From the NCBI GenBank assembly GCA_963995505.1, contig OZ023183.1, forward strand, positions 12,582,671-12,646,670: 64,000 bases of DNA, written 5' to 3'. Shown here piece by piece: positions 1 to 12,893 of the stretch (within the stretch, counting starts at the first letter, position 1; the number at the start of each line of letters is the position of its first letter). The position numbers and the translations under genes are program-made. A model generated the notes under the pieces. It saw only the letters and a list, made by a program, of their open reading frames with translations, was not told where the DNA came from and searched no databases. The DNA comes from Hypericum androsaemum (Eukaryota; Streptophyta; Magnoliopsida; Malpighiales; Hypericaceae).

Positions 1-880
1 TTATCCGGCATTAGTCCCGACGACCTAGGAACTGTCCACGCCGAAAGGACGACAAAGTTCAATGGCACCGAGTTCAAGAGGTGGCAACAAAAGATATTGT
101 TCTACCTGACAACGCTCAACCTGGTCTGGTTCTTGAAGGAAGAAGCCTCGAAGGTGGCGGAGAATAAGGTTGATCAACAAAAGACCAATGTCTGGATGCT
201 TGGAGTCATAGCGACTTCCTATGTCGTAACTATATCCTGAATGGATTAGACGACGCCCTCTACAATGTCTATGCGGTAACCACGACTGTAAAAGAATTGT
301 GGGATTCCCTGGAGAAGAAGTACAAGACGGAAGATGCCGGGATGAAGAAATTTATTATCGGGAGATTCTTCGACTTCAAGATGGTAGATTCCAAAAAAGT
401 TATAGACCAAGTACAAAAGTTGTAACTGATTCTGCATGAGATTCATACCGAAGAAATGCTACTGAGTGAGTCCTTCCAAGTGGCGGCACTGATTGAAAAG
501 CTACCACCCCTGTGGAAGGATTTCAAGAACTACCTCAAGCATAAGAGGAAGGTTATGTGGCTTGAGGACCTGATCGTGAGACTGAGGATCGAGGAAGACA
601 ACCGAAAGTCCAAAGTCAAGAATAACAGAATCAACTCTGAGGCCAAGGTACATCTCGCTGAAGGAGGTACCAGCAAGAAGAGGAAGAAGTCCGGCAATAA
701 GTAGGAGAAGCAAGAACCAAAGCAGAAGAAGGCCAAGAAGTTCAAGGGTAACTGCTTCAACTGCGACAAACTCGGTCACATGGCAAAGGATTATCTTCTA
801 CCAAAGAAGGACAATCGTGAGAAAACTAATTTGGTCGAAGATCTGTCTGAGTTTGATTTGTCCTCCGTGGTATTTGAAAA
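1..880 (+). pseudogene. gag: copia gag of element A, degenerate
   Basis: The nucleocapsid/capsid gene of element A. Reading starts inside the N-terminal copia gag region (motif [13 protein letters not shown] near 57) and meets stops at about 238 and 424 and later frame changes. A lysine-rich stretch is followed by a zinc knuckle near 750-790 (CFNCDKLGHMAKDY). In that knuckle the final cysteine of the CCHC pattern is replaced by tyrosine, and the same change is seen in element B. The protein would package element RNA, but this copy cannot make it. Confidence 0.85.
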
Positions 881-2687
881 AAATTTGGTGGATAACCCAA
901 GAGAGTGGTTCATCAACACAGGGGCAACCTGCCACATCTGCTCAGACTAGGAGATGTTCTCGACCTATATCTCGATCACCGGATGAAAGTTATTTATGGA
1001 TAACTCCGCAACTTCCAAAGTAGTCGGACTAGGTAAGGTGGTCCTGAAGCTGACCTCGGGCAAAGAGCTGACCTTCAAGGATGTGCTTAATATCTCAGAC
1101 ATCTGCAAGAATCTTGTATCTGGCTCCATGTTAAGCAAAGCCGGGCTGAAGCTAGTTTTTAAGGCTGATAAGTTTGTACTGACCAAAGCTGGTAAATTTA
1201 TAGGAAAGGGTTACCTAGGCTCTTCAAGTTGAATGTAATAACTGTACAACGTGCCTTTGAGGGACAGAGTAAAGTTGTTAATTCTTTTTACTTGGTTAAG
1301 TGTTCTAATTTATGGCATAATAGATTAGGACACATAAATTTAAGCTCACTAAGAAATTTGGTAAGTTTAAATTTATTGCCTAAACTGGAGTTTAACCCAA
1401 ACGATAAATGTGAAGTATGTGTTGAGGCAAAAATGGCCAATGCACCTTTCCATTCAGTGGAAAGAAGTACAACACCTTTAGAGTTAATTCATACCGACAC
1501 CTGCGATATGAAACATGTGCAAACTAAAGGTGAAAAAAAGTATTTCATCACATTTATTGATGATTGCACAAGATACTGCTATGTATATCTCTTGAAAGGA
1601 AATGACGAAGATTTAGAAGCCTTCAAAAGTTATAAGAATGAGATTGAAAATTAACTTAGCAATAAAATCAAAATGATTCGAAGTGATATAATGGGAGAAT
1701 ATGTAGCTCCTTTTAAGGAATTCTACCAACAAAATGACATTATTCATCAGACAACTACTCTATACTCACCTCAATCAAATGGCATAGCTGAACGAAAGAA
1801 TCGAACTCTCAAGGAGATGATGAATGCTATATTGATTAACTCGGGCTTACTCCAGAACATGTGGGAGGAAGCTGTGCTCTCAGCTAACTACATTCTAAAT
1901 AAATTACCACACAAGAAAAAGGACAAAACTCCATATGAACTATGGAAAGTGAGAAAGCCTTCCTACGGTTACCTTAAAGTGTGGGGGTGACTAGCTAAGG
2001 TAAAAGTACCTAAGCCTAAACATGTGAGAATAGGACCCAAAACTATTGATTACATCTTTATCGGATATGCTTACAACAGTAGTGCATATCAATTTCTGGT
2101 GTACAAATCTGAAAACCCTGAAGTAAATGAGGGAACAGTTATAGAATCAAGGAATGCCATATTCTTTGAGAATACATTTCCTAATAAGGAAAGAAAAGAA
2201 GTAAGTTCTAATAAGAGGACTTATAAGGCTGCACAAGGTTTCGATCAAGATACTGAGGAACCTAGATGTAGTAAGAGGGCAAAGGTAGCCAAGTTATTTA
2301 GTCTAAATTTTCTGACATATGTGTTAGAAAATAAACCCAGAATAATCGAAGAGACATTGTCTAGTCCAAATGCTCCTCTCTGGAAAGAAGCTATCAACAG
2401 TGAGATAGAGTCCATCATGCAAAATCACACATGGGAAATTGTAGATCTCCCACCATGTTGTAAACCTTAAGGTTGCAAGTAGATCCTTAAAAGGAAATAA
2501 AAAGTTGATGGATCAATCGACAAGTACAAAGCTCGGTTGGTAGCTAGAGGATTCAAACAGAGGGAAGAATATTATTATTTTAACACGTATTCATTGGTCG
2601 CAAGAATCACATCTATTAGAGTACTCATAACCTCGAGATACATCAGATGGATGTAAAAATAGCTTTCTTGAATGGAGAACTAGAAGA

Positions 2688-2724
<37 letters not shown>

Positions 2725-3880
2725 AACTTGAAGAGTTTGTTGCCCCCGGACAAGAGCATAAAGTATGCAAACTGGTCATGTCATTGTACGGGCTGAAACA
2801 GGCGCCGAAATAATGGCATGGAAAATTTGACAGAATAATGATGTCAAATGGCTTTAAGATCAACGAGTGTGATAAATGTGTATACATTAAAGGCAAACCT
2901 GATGCTTACATGATTGTATGTCTGTATGTAGACGACGTGCTAATTATGAGAAGCAGTAATGATCTTATCGTAAAAACTAAGAACATGTTAAGGAATAACT
3001 TTGACATCAAAGATACGGGTTTAGCTGATGTCATACTAGGGATCAAAATCTCTAGGACGACTGAAGGAATTGTCATGTCACAATCTCATTATGTTAAGAA
3101 TGTACTCAAGAAATTTAAAACTTTTGACAAACCTCTGGCTAAGACTCTGGTAGACCTGAATCTACATTTAATTAAAAATAGAGAAGACCCAGTATCTCAA
3201 CGGAAATATGCAATTATCATTGGGAGCCTGATGTACTTGACAAATTACACACGCCCTGATATTGCATATTCAGTTAGCAAGCTAAGTAGATTTACAAGCA
3301 ACCTAGGAAAGGATCACTGGCTGACTCTGGAAAGGGTTCTAAAGTACCTAAAATATACCTTAAACTATGGCATACTTTATACTAGATATCCAATTGTATT
3401 GGAAGGATACAGTGATGCGAATTGGATATCGGACACTAAAGACTCCAAATCCACTAGTGGTTACGTGTTCACCATAGGTGGAGGAGTTGTATCCTGGAAA
3501 TCCTCTAAATAAAAGTGAATAGCTCAATCCACCATGAAGTCAGAGTTTATAGCACTAGATAAAGTTGGAGAAGAAGCTGAATGGCTCAGAAACTTCCTAG
3601 AGGATATTTCTATTTAGAACAAACATGTGCCTCCTGTATTAATACATTGTGACAGCATGTCAGCAATCGAATTAGCATAGAGTACTATGTACAATGATAA
3701 GTCTCGACACATCTGTAGCAGACATAATACCGTTAGATAATTGATCTCTGGTGGTATAATTACTATTGATTATGTGAAGTCCAAAGACAACATAGCTGAT
3801 CTTTTGATGAAAAAAATCAACAGAGATCAATTGTATAATGCAGTAAGAGGAATGGGGTTAAAACTCATACATTAAAAATA
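880..3880 (+). pseudogene. pol: copia pol of element A, degenerate
   Basis: Broken polyprotein gene. Visible in order: protease region with EWFINTGATCHIC (about 905-945); pre-integrase HHCC region (LWHNRLGH near 1310, then CEVCVEAKM near 1420); integrase core with HTDTCDM near 1495, an aspartate near 1675 and the NGIAERKNR segment near 1780; reverse transcriptase with LYVDDVLIM near 2920; RNase H with YSDANWISD near 3410. In-frame stops include about 1654, 1988, 2468 and 3510. A (TA)15 expansion sits in the RT segment. No full-length product is possible. Confidence 0.9.
2691..2720. repeat. (TA)15 microsatellite inside RT of element A
   Basis: Thirty bases of perfect TA dinucleotide replace the short GATATATATGG coding stretch that the related element B keeps at about 11425. 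It looks like slippage growth from a codon run, arising after the copy lost function. Confidence 0.95.
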
Positions 3881-4416
3881 TTCATAGCCGTAATTCAACT
3901 ATGATGTGTGGACATCCCACAAACTTGGTTCAATGAGACAACTAAGTTATGGATGGTTAAGATAATTATTTGGAACCCATCCCATTCTCAGAAACTACCC
4001 AAGTACTAACCTACAGAGGTGTGGTTAGGTTAAGCATCTACACTTTTAATGATTCCTATACCAGATAATGGTAGAGTATGGCAGGATACTCCTGATAGAA
4101 GATCACCTATATAAGTGTGAAGTGAGGTCGCTTCAAATAGAAAAATATTTATGAATCCAAGATACGGTCTATGACCGAAATGGATACAACGTGAGAACTA
4201 ATGATATTAGAGATATTATTGTGTAAATATTATTGTCTTGGTTTACATCAAAAGCTGACCAGTTCAAGATATCACTTCACTGAGCAGCAAGTAAATCCGA
4301 TAGCATCTTACTAGAGAAGGTTTAAAGCCATAAGCTACCTATCTCGGTGCAATAATAATTCGTCGAAACTTTCTTAAAATTATTAGCATGCATTAATCAT
4401 CATTCATGTGGGGGAT

Positions 4417-5382
4417 TGTTGGAAATTGGCATATAAAGGTTAGTAATAGACCAAACTTTGTACAATTTTAACAATTGGTTCCATTCGATAAAAATCAAAT
4501 TAAGTTACAATTTTGGAATCTACATTTTGTGTACGTAATTCTAGTGTATTTATTTTCTCAAATCTAATTTTAGATGAATGAGAAATTAATACCTAAAATA
4601 GTAACTTAAGGTTGGAACTTCCAAGGTGGGATGTGACATCAATCCCACATTGGAAGTGGGAGCAAAGGAACGTCACTTTATAAGGAGGTGTCCCTTGGTA
4701 GCTAAGAACTAATGGACCACCTGGAAAGGTAACTCGAATATGATGCAAGGATGGTGCGAAGCACCATCCGAGCGCGCACGCGCACGTACGTGTACGCATG
4801 TCGTATTGGGCACTTTTGAGGTGCACTTTACACTTCACACGTAAACATCATCGCGAGGAGCTGGAAGAACCTTAAAATTTTTGGCTGGTTTCAGAAAACT
4901 TCAAGCTGGCCAAAGGGTCGCGAACATCTTCATCCGAATAGTCACGAGCAGAATGCCTGGCTGAAGGGGTGCCTGAAGGGCAGACAACTTGCTGGCCGAA
5001 AGGATGCTTCTTTCTCTAGAAATGTGCCACATTTGTGCCCCCTAGGAAGTGCATGTAACATTTTGGATTACAACCCTCCATTGTCTATAAATAGGCCTGC
5101 CCCCTCACTTCCAAATCATCCCAACAACTCATTGCATAATATTTTTTAGCAATATTTGTTCTCTTCTCTCTCTCTCAAGAAAGTTCTGAGTATCCAAAGG
5201 TTCGTCGAGGCTTCGAGAGTCGTTGTGCTACGAACTTGAAGTAAGAAAGTCGTTGTATCTTGGGGACGATTGCCATAGCCCGTAAGTACTTAATACGGGG
5301 CAATCTCATCTTACGGAAAAAGAGTTAAACTCTCGCATCGACTTTAGATCTTAATCAAGTACACCATCCTCTGGAGGCCACA
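4417..5382 (+). repeat. 3' LTR of copia element A
   Basis: Begins TGTTGGAAATTGG directly after a G-rich tract and matches the LTRs of element B. A TATA box (TCTATAAATAGG) lies at 5084-5095. Near 4770-4800 is a run of alternating purine-pyrimidine (CACG/GTAC units). The 3' border is set by alignment to the ends of element B LTRs and is uncertain by about 10 bases. The 5' LTR lies outside the window, so no target duplication can be checked. Confidence 0.85.
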
Positions 5383-6579
5383 ATTCTCTTATTGTGTTTG
5401 TACTTTTGCAGCCCAATATCGTTGCCCTAGAGTAGACATAATAATTTTATGGTCTCAAATTTCTTCGGTGAAACTATAACAAGAAGATAAACACGAGTCC
5501 CTTTATATTACCTTCATCACATCAATGGCTTGTCTTCGTGTTTCTAGCACCGGTGCTATGAATTTTTTCATCTATTTTGATATTCTTCTACAAGAGAATC
5601 TATCATCACGACTACTAGTGAATTTTACGAGTTGATTTCTAGTACATGTTTGAAGTTCCTAGATTAGTAACTTTTATCACTTATTATTTAAAAGTTCCTA
5701 GATTAGTTACTTTTATCACTTATCATTTAAAGTTTATAGTATTAGTAATCTTACCGAAACCTTTTATCAAGTTTGCTGTATGCCATGTAACCAAAGAATT
5801 ATTCAAACTCATCTTTGTTGAAAGATATACCACAAATGATTTAAGACAATTAATAGAGAATGATTCTTTTAATGTTCAAAAGAAATAAAAGAATGTTGTG
5901 GTTCAACTACATTGAGACCAATATTAGGAACTTTATTAAAAGAGAAAGGACTTAATAGGGTCGGTCGCATCCAGATGGATTTTAAAGCTATTTTCTGGAT
6001 TGATTCCCAAGACTTTTGACCGAGGTCTACTAAGAGATTTGCCAATAGTGCAAAGAAGAGGAATTCTTTCGAAAATACTTGGAGAGCAATGTATTCTAAT
6101 TTCTAACAACACCACAAACGACCGTGAAGAAAACAAAAGATGAGGTGATCTTCATGCAAGGAAATGTAACCATCGAATTATGTTGTCGTACATATGAAAT
6201 ATGAAACTTGTTGTAATGAAACGATAATAATATTTTATTGGTCCTTATTTGCAATCATCGACCTGGTAGTAAAGACATATCATAACTTGTTCCCTTGCTG
6301 AGTTTTGCAATTGCTCAAAAAAGTTATTAGTCATCATGAGTAATCATTTGATGCGAAAATGAAAACTAAGAAAGTGAGACCTGTAACATGTAGGAAATAT
6401 TAAGTGTAATTAGATGTATTATCATCTGATTATAAGGGTCAAGTTCTCCTTAGCCTTAGAATTAAGGAGAGGATGGCTAGTCAAATGACATCCGCAACTT
6501 TGGTGTGGGATGATTGATATTCATTGAGTTTGAAGTCTATTGTGGTGTACACAGATCCTTCCAAGCCATTGCAACAAGC
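5383..6579. other. intergenic, no gene recognised; 39-bp tandem duplication
   Basis: AT-rich DNA between element A and a LINE. The only clear structure is a 39-bp unit present twice in tandem (5653-5691 and 5692-5730, containing CCTAGATTAGT). The short ORFs here show no domain I know. Confidence 0.6.
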
Positions 6580-7440
6580 TTTTTTTTTTTGATAAGTTGA
6601 AGTATCGTATTAGAAATGGCAAAGTTTTACACAGAGTACAACACCACCCAAATCTGGACAAAACTAAATTGTCCTCCATAGTTCACTCTATCACAATGTG
6701 AATCAATATACAAAATTAAATCCTGACCGGCCAAATTCTTTACTGAAATCGTCCATCTTAACCATTCTTGGATCCGGAGAATGATGGCATTAATGAGAAG
6801 TTCCTGTTTGCTTCATTCTTCTTGAAAGATTATTCGGTTTCGAAGAAGTCAAATGCCCCACATCGTTACCGCGTAGATAGCCAACCAGACCTTCCCGATT
6901 ATACTGCCTCCGACCAAGCCCATCCATAATGGCAAGAACGAGTGCACATCCTTGCCACCGGTCCATCTCAACCCTCTCCTGAGGAAAAAATAGTCTCAAA
7001 TTTTCTTAGCAAAATGGCATTGCACAAAGAGGTAACTCACCGATTCGTCAAACGTCCCACATAAAGCGCAGATATAATCCCAGGCTTGTAGCATTCTACG
7101 TTTGATCAGATTATCTTTAGTCCGAAGCCAATTTTGGAGCATAATCCATAAGAAACACTCCACCTTGTATAAAATTTTCTCGGTCCAAACCTTGGCAAGG
7201 GATATTTGTCTCATATAAAGCTGAGAATGCCTTTCCAAATTCAAGAGGCAAAGAGCTTTAACGCTGAAATCATCACCCCGATATGTCCAACTGATGCGGT
7301 CCGGAGTGTTTGGGCTTAAGTGCAGCCCGGATATCAGCTGGAGAAGTTGATAGACTTGGTCAGCCTCTCTCGAGAAGAAAGGCATACGTCAATGTAGGTT
7401 CCAGGTCCAGCAAGAACCATTCCAAACTCCACAATCTCTA
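6580..7440 (-). mobile_element. 5'-truncated LINE (non-LTR retrotransposon) 3' end
   Basis: Read on the minus strand, the fragment ends in a poly-A tail (poly-T at 6580-6590 on plus). It encodes the zinc-binding region that follows reverse transcriptase in plant LINEs (zf-RVT): DRISWTYRGDDFSVKAL, then KVECFLW, then CALCG and VQCHFAKKI (about 7385-7000). The coding sequence is out of frame in places. A clean target-site duplication was not found, so the 5' border is approximate. Confidence 0.85.
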
Positions 7441-7773
7441 TTTTGAGTAGACACAACAATAAATACTTAATCATTGGTATTTTATTAACTACAATAAATA
7501 AACTCTTTTAGTATTTATTGATGTACATTTATGTTGTATGAAATGAATTGTATTTACATATTGTAGATTTTTTATGGCATAGTTATTCATAAATTTTTAT
7601 CCGAGCTTGCTAATATTTGGGTACAAAATTTACATTCTAAATCAAATTCAATGTGTAAGAGTTTATCTCTATTTTTGAAAATTTAAGTCAAGGAACTAAT
7701 GAGATGTATGCTATGGAACCTAACTACAATATCCAAAGACAATACCTCTTTCTTTCCAGTTTTCGCAGTTACC
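7441..7773. other. non-coding DNA before the LRR-kinase pseudogene
   Basis: AT-rich stretch, probably the old upstream region of the pseudogene that starts at 7774. No convincing promoter element was identified. Confidence 0.5.
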
Positions 7774-7912
7774 ATGTCACGGTCGATCCTTTTGATGTTT
7801 CTCAACCTCGTCGGCATGACAAACACGGTGGACACTAAGGTTGAAAATATGCTCAGCTTAAAAAAGAGTCACCATGGAAACGTCCTAAACTAGTAGGACC
7901 CATCGATGCTGC
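7774..7912 (+). pseudogene. LRR receptor-like kinase pseudogene, 5' part (signal peptide)
   Basis: An ATG at 7774 opens a signal-peptide-like stretch (MSRSILLMFLNLVGM) followed by ENMLSLKKS, as in the N-terminal region of plant LRR receptor kinases. Two adjacent stops (TAG TAG) follow, then the copia B insertion. Leaving out the element and one copy of its target duplication, the frame runs directly into the part starting at 13570, so the two pieces were one exon. Confidence 0.75.
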
Positions 7913-8749
7913 TGTTGGAATTGAATAATGGAGTTCAAGCTAAAAAGCCAAAAGTTGGAAAGCCCAAAGTGGGAGGCCCAATATGGAATAAAAAAGGGCA
8001 ATCTCACATTGAAAAATGGCATAAGTTTTTCCTAGTTTATAAGGAGATGCTCCTTGTTAGTTAAGAAATAAGTTGACCACCTGGAAAGCCGACTCGGATC
8101 GTTGCGAGGATTATGCATTGTACGAGCACGAGCACGAGTACGAGCACGAGTGCAATGGGTACTTTGAGGCGCACTTTGTACTTCGCACGTGCACATTATC
8201 GCGAGGAGCTAGAGGAGCTTTAAGACTTTTGCCCAAGCCCAGAGAGCTACAAGCTGCTTGTATGGCTATCGAAGGTGTGCGAGTATTCGCTGAAAGCCTC
8301 GCTAAGGAGTACGAGCGAAGGCCTATCCATCCGAATGGTCACGAGAGAAACAACCAGGCAAGGATCCGAATGAGCACGATCAAAACCTAGACTGAAAGGC
8401 AAAAGAATGCGAAGCAGCAATAGGCACCCCGTTAGGCCTACAAGAAGGCCTGAGATGCCTCTTCGAAGTTGCCAAGTAGCCCTTCGGAGTGCCTGCCTCC
8501 TTCTCATCCAGTGCCTATAGAATAGGCTTCTCCCCCTCACTTCTAGATCATCCCAACAACTCATTGCATAAGCATTCATTAGTAATAGTTGTTCTTCTCT
8601 CCCTCCCTCTCAGAAAGTTTCGAGTATTTAAAGGTTCGTCGTAGCCCATAAGCAATGAATACGGGGCAATCTTATCTTATAGAGAAATAGTCAAACTCTT
8701 GCCTCGACTAATATCCTAATCAAGTACACTACCTCCAAAACAGGCAACA
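7913..8749 (+). repeat. 5' LTR of copia element B
   Basis: Begins TGTTGGAATTG and ends CAACA, matching the LTR of element A and the 3' LTR of element B. The TATA box seen in the other two LTRs is changed here to CTATAGAATAGG near 8515. A run of CGAGCA/CGAGTA units (about 8121-8152) replaces the alternating CACG/GTAC run of the sister LTRs. Confidence 0.88.
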
Positions 8750-8784
8750 ATCGTAAGACAAGAACTGTGTACTTAAAGTTGGCA

Positions 8785-11700
8785 TCATCAATGGCACCGA
8801 GTTCAAGAGGTGGCAACAGAAGATGTTGTTTTACTTGACGATGCTCAACCTAGTCCGATTCTTGAAGGAAGAGGCTCCGAAGGTGGCAGAAAATGAGGCT
8901 GATCAACAAAAGATTAACGCCCTAGATGCATAAAGTCACAGCGACTTCCTGAATGGATTAGACGACACCCTTTATAATGTCTATGCAGGTGCCAAGACTG
9001 TGAAAGAACTGTGAGATTTCTTAGAGAAGAAGTACAAGACGAAGGATGCCGGGATGAAGAAATTTATCGTCGGTAGATTCCTCGATTTTCAGATGGTGGA
9101 TTCCAAGAAGGTCATAGACCAAGTTCAAGAGCTGCAGCTGATTCTACATGAGATTCACGTCGAAGGTATGGAACTCAGTGAGTCCTTCCAAGTGGCTGCA
9201 CTAATTGAGAAGCTACCCCCCGGAAGGATTTCAAGAACTACCTCAAGCATAAGAGGAAGGACATGGGGCTGGAAGACCTGATCGTGAGACTGAGGATCGA
9301 GGAAGACAACCGAAAGTCCAAAGTCAAGACTAGCACGAACAACTCCGAGGCTAAGGTACACCTCGCTGAAGGAGGTATCGATAAGAAGAGAAAGAAGCTC
9401 GAAAATAAGCAGGAGAAGTAAGAGCCAAAGAAAAAGAAGGTTAAAAAGATCAAGGGCAATTGCTACAATTGTGATAAGCCCGGTCACATGGTAAAAGATT
9501 ATCGCCTGCTAAAGAGGGATGATCGTGAGAAGGCTAATCTGGCTGAAGACCTGTCTGAGCTAGACTTATCCACCGTGGTGTTTGAAGCCAATCTTGTGGA
9601 TAACCCAAGAGAGTGGTTCATTGACACAGGGACAACCTGACACATCTGCTTAGACAAAGAGATGTTCTCGACTTATATCCCGATCAATGGATGGAAGTTA
9701 TTTATGGATAACTCTGCAACTTTCTCCGTAGTCGGACTAGGCAAGGTGGTGCTGAAGCTGACCTCCGGAAAAGAGCTGACCCTCAAAGATGTACTGCATG
9801 TCCTAGACATTTGCAAAAATCTAGTATCTGGTTTCCTGTTAAGCAAAGTTGGGCTGAAACTAGTTTTTGAGGCTAGTAGATTTGTATTAACTAAGGCTGG
9901 TACCTTTGTAGTAAAGAGTTACCTCGAGAGGGTGCTCTTCAAAATGAATGTAATAACTGTTAAATGCGCCTTTGATGGCCCTAATAAAGTTGTTAATTCT
10001 TCTTACTTGGCTGAGTGTTCTAACTTATGGTATGATAGATTAGGGCACGTAAATTTGAGCTCACTAAGAAAGTTAGTAAGTTTAAATTTATTGCCTAAAA
10101 TAGAGTTTGACCCAAATAATAAATGTGAAGTATGTGTAGAGACAAAAATGACCAAAATACTTTTTCATTCAGTGAAAAGAAGTACTACACCTTTAGAGTT
10201 AATCCATACCGATATCTGTAATATGAAACATGTGCAAACTAGAGGTAGAAAAAAGTATTTCATCATATGTATTGATGATTGCACAAGGTACTGCTACGTA
10301 CATCTCTTGAAAGGAAAAGACGAAGCTCTAGGAGCTTTCAAGAGTTATAAGAATGAGGTTGAAAATCAACTTAGCACTAAAATTAACATGATTCAAAGTG
10401 ATAGAAGGGGAGAATATGTAGCTCCGTTTGAAAAATTCTGCCAACAACATAGCATTATTCATCAGACTACCGCACCATACTCACCTCAATCAAATGACAT
10501 AGCTGAATGTAAGAATCAAAGTCTTAAAGACATGATGAATGCTATGTCGATTAGCTCGGGCTTACGCTAGAACCTGTGGGGGGAAGCTATGCTCTCAGCT
10601 AATATATTCTAAACAAACTACCGCACAAGAAAAGGGACAAAACTCCATATGAACTATGGAAAGGGAGAAAGCCTTCCTATGGTTATCTTAAAGTGTGGAG
10701 GTGCCTAGCTAAAGTAGAAATACCTCTACCTAAAAGGGTAAAGATAGGACCCATGATCGTTGACTACAATTTTATCGGATATACCTAGAACAGTAGCGCA
10801 TACTAATTTCTAGTGCACAAGTCTGAAAATCCTGAAATCAACGAGAGAATGGTCATGGAATCAAGGAATGCAACATTCTTTGAGAATATCTTTCCAAACA
10901 AGGAGAGAAAAGATCCAAGCTCTAATAAAAGAACTCATAAAGCTACTCAAAGTTCTCATCAAGTTATTGAGGAACCTAGACATAGCAAAAAGGCCAGAAC
11001 GGTCAAGTCGTTTGGTCCAGATTTTCTGACATACGTTTTAGAAAATGAACCTAGGACAACCCAAGAGGCATTGTCTAGTCCAGATGCTCCTCTCTGGAAA
11101 GAAGCTATCAACACTGAGATAGAGTCCATCATGCAAAACCATACGTTGAAAATCGTGGATCTCCCACCAGGTTGCAAACCTTTAGGTTGCAAGTAGATTC
11201 TTAAAAGAAAATACAAAACTGATAGATCAATCGATAAGTATAAAGCTCGGTTGGTAGCTAAAGGGTTCAAACAGAAGGAAGGATATGATTACTTTGACAC
11301 GTATTCGCCAGTCACAAGAATCACATCTATTAGAGTGCTCATAGCCGTTGCAGCACTCTATAATATTGAGATACATCAGATGGATGTAAAAATAGCTTTC
11401 CTAAATAGCAAACAGGAAGAGGAGATATATATGGAACAACCTGAAGGGTTTGTTGCCCCCGGATAAGAATATAAAGTATGCAAGCTGGTCAAGTCACTGT
11501 ACGGGCTGAAACAAGCGCCGAAATAATGGCATGAGAAATTTTGCAGAATAATGATGTTAAATAACTTTAAGATCAATGAGTGTGATAAATGTGTATATAT
11601 TAAAGGCACACCTGATGCTTACATGATGGTATGCATGTATATAGACGACATGCTAATCATGGGAAGCAGTAATAATCTTATCGTGAAAACTAAGAACATG

Positions 11701-12605
11701 TTAAAGAATATGTTAAAGAACAACTTTGATATGAAAGATATAGGTCTAGCTGTTGTCATACTAGGGATCAAAATCTCTAGGACGACTGAAAGAATTCTCT
11801 TATCACAATCTCACTATGTTGAGAATGTACTCAAGAAATTTAAAGCTTTTGACAAACCTCTAGCTAAGACTCTGGTAGACTTGAGTCTATACTTAACTAA
11901 AAATAGAGGGGACCCAGTATTTCAACTGAAATATGCAAGGATCATTGGGAGGCTGGTGTACTTAACAAATTGTACACGCCCTGATATTTCTTATTCAGTT
12001 AGCAAGCTTAGAAGATTCACAAGTAATCCAAGAACAGATCACTAGCTAGCTATGGAAAGAGTTCTAAAGTATCTAAAATATACTTTGAACTATGACATAC
12101 TATATACGAGATATCTAGCTGTATTGAAAGGATACAGTAATGCGAATTAGATATCAGACACTAAAGACACCAAATCTACTAATGATTACGTGTTCACCAT
12201 AGGTGGAGGAGCTGTGTCCTGAAAATCCTCTAAACAAACGTGCAGAGCTCGATCCACCACGGAGTTAGAGTTTATATTAATAGATAAAGCTGGGAAAGAA
12301 GCTGAATGATTCAGAAACTTCCTAGAGGATAATCCTTGTTGGAACAAACCTGTACCTCATGTATTGATACATTGTGATAACATATCAGCAATCGAGAGAG
12401 CACAAAGTACAATGTACAACGTACAATGGTAAGTCTCGACACATCCGTAGGAGACATAACACTGTTAGGTAATTGATCTCTGGTAGTATAATTACCATAG
12501 ATTATGTGAAGTCTAAAGAGAACATAGCAGATCCTTTGATGAAAGGAATCAACAGAGATCAAATGTATAACGTAGTAAGGGGAATCAGGTTAAAACCCAC
12601 ACATT
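8785..12605 (+). pseudogene. gag-pol: gag-pol of copia element B, degenerate
   Basis: Better preserved than in element A but still broken. Gag starts at the [12 protein letters not shown] equivalent because upstream coding is deleted. The zinc knuckle at about 9455-9500 is CYNCDKPGHMVKDY, again without the last cysteine. Protease EWFIDTGT lies near 9612. The longest open piece (9662-10570, 302 aa) covers late protease, the pre-integrase HHCC region and much of the integrase core. The RT has MYIDD (about 11635) in place of YVDD. RNase H follows to about 12600. Stops occur at about 9432, 10570, 11196, 11466 and 12045. Confidence 0.88.
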
Positions 12606-12893
12606 AAAAAAATATTCATAGCGGCAACTCAACCATGATGAGTGGAGATCCCATAAACTTGGTTCAATGAGACAACTAAGTTATGGATGGTTTACATGAT
12701 CACTTGGAACCTATTCCATTTTTAGAAGCTGCCCAAGTACTAACCTGCAGAGGTGTGGTAAGGTTAAGCATCTACGCTTTTGATAATTCCTATACCAGAT
12801 AAATGTAGAGTATAGTAGGATACTCTTGATAGGAGATCACCTATATAAGTGTGAAGTGAGGCCGCTTCAAATGGAACAAACATTTATAAGCAC

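Larger units (their letters stand above)
1..4416 (+). mobile_element. Ty1/copia element A, internal region (5' end outside window)
   Basis: This is the internal part of a copia retrotransposon in the order gag, protease, integrase, reverse transcriptase, RNase H, which is the copia order. The window opens inside gag. A non-coding 3' leader (about 3880-4415) precedes a G-rich tract and the 3' LTR that begins with TGTTGG. The element is close kin to element B at 7913-13569, which matches it along its length. Stops and frame breaks occur throughout, so it is a dead copy. Confidence 0.93.

Noticed and set aside
5646..5888. 80-aa ORF on plus
   Set aside because: Half of it is the 39-bp tandem duplication; no domain, start context or codon bias supports a gene.
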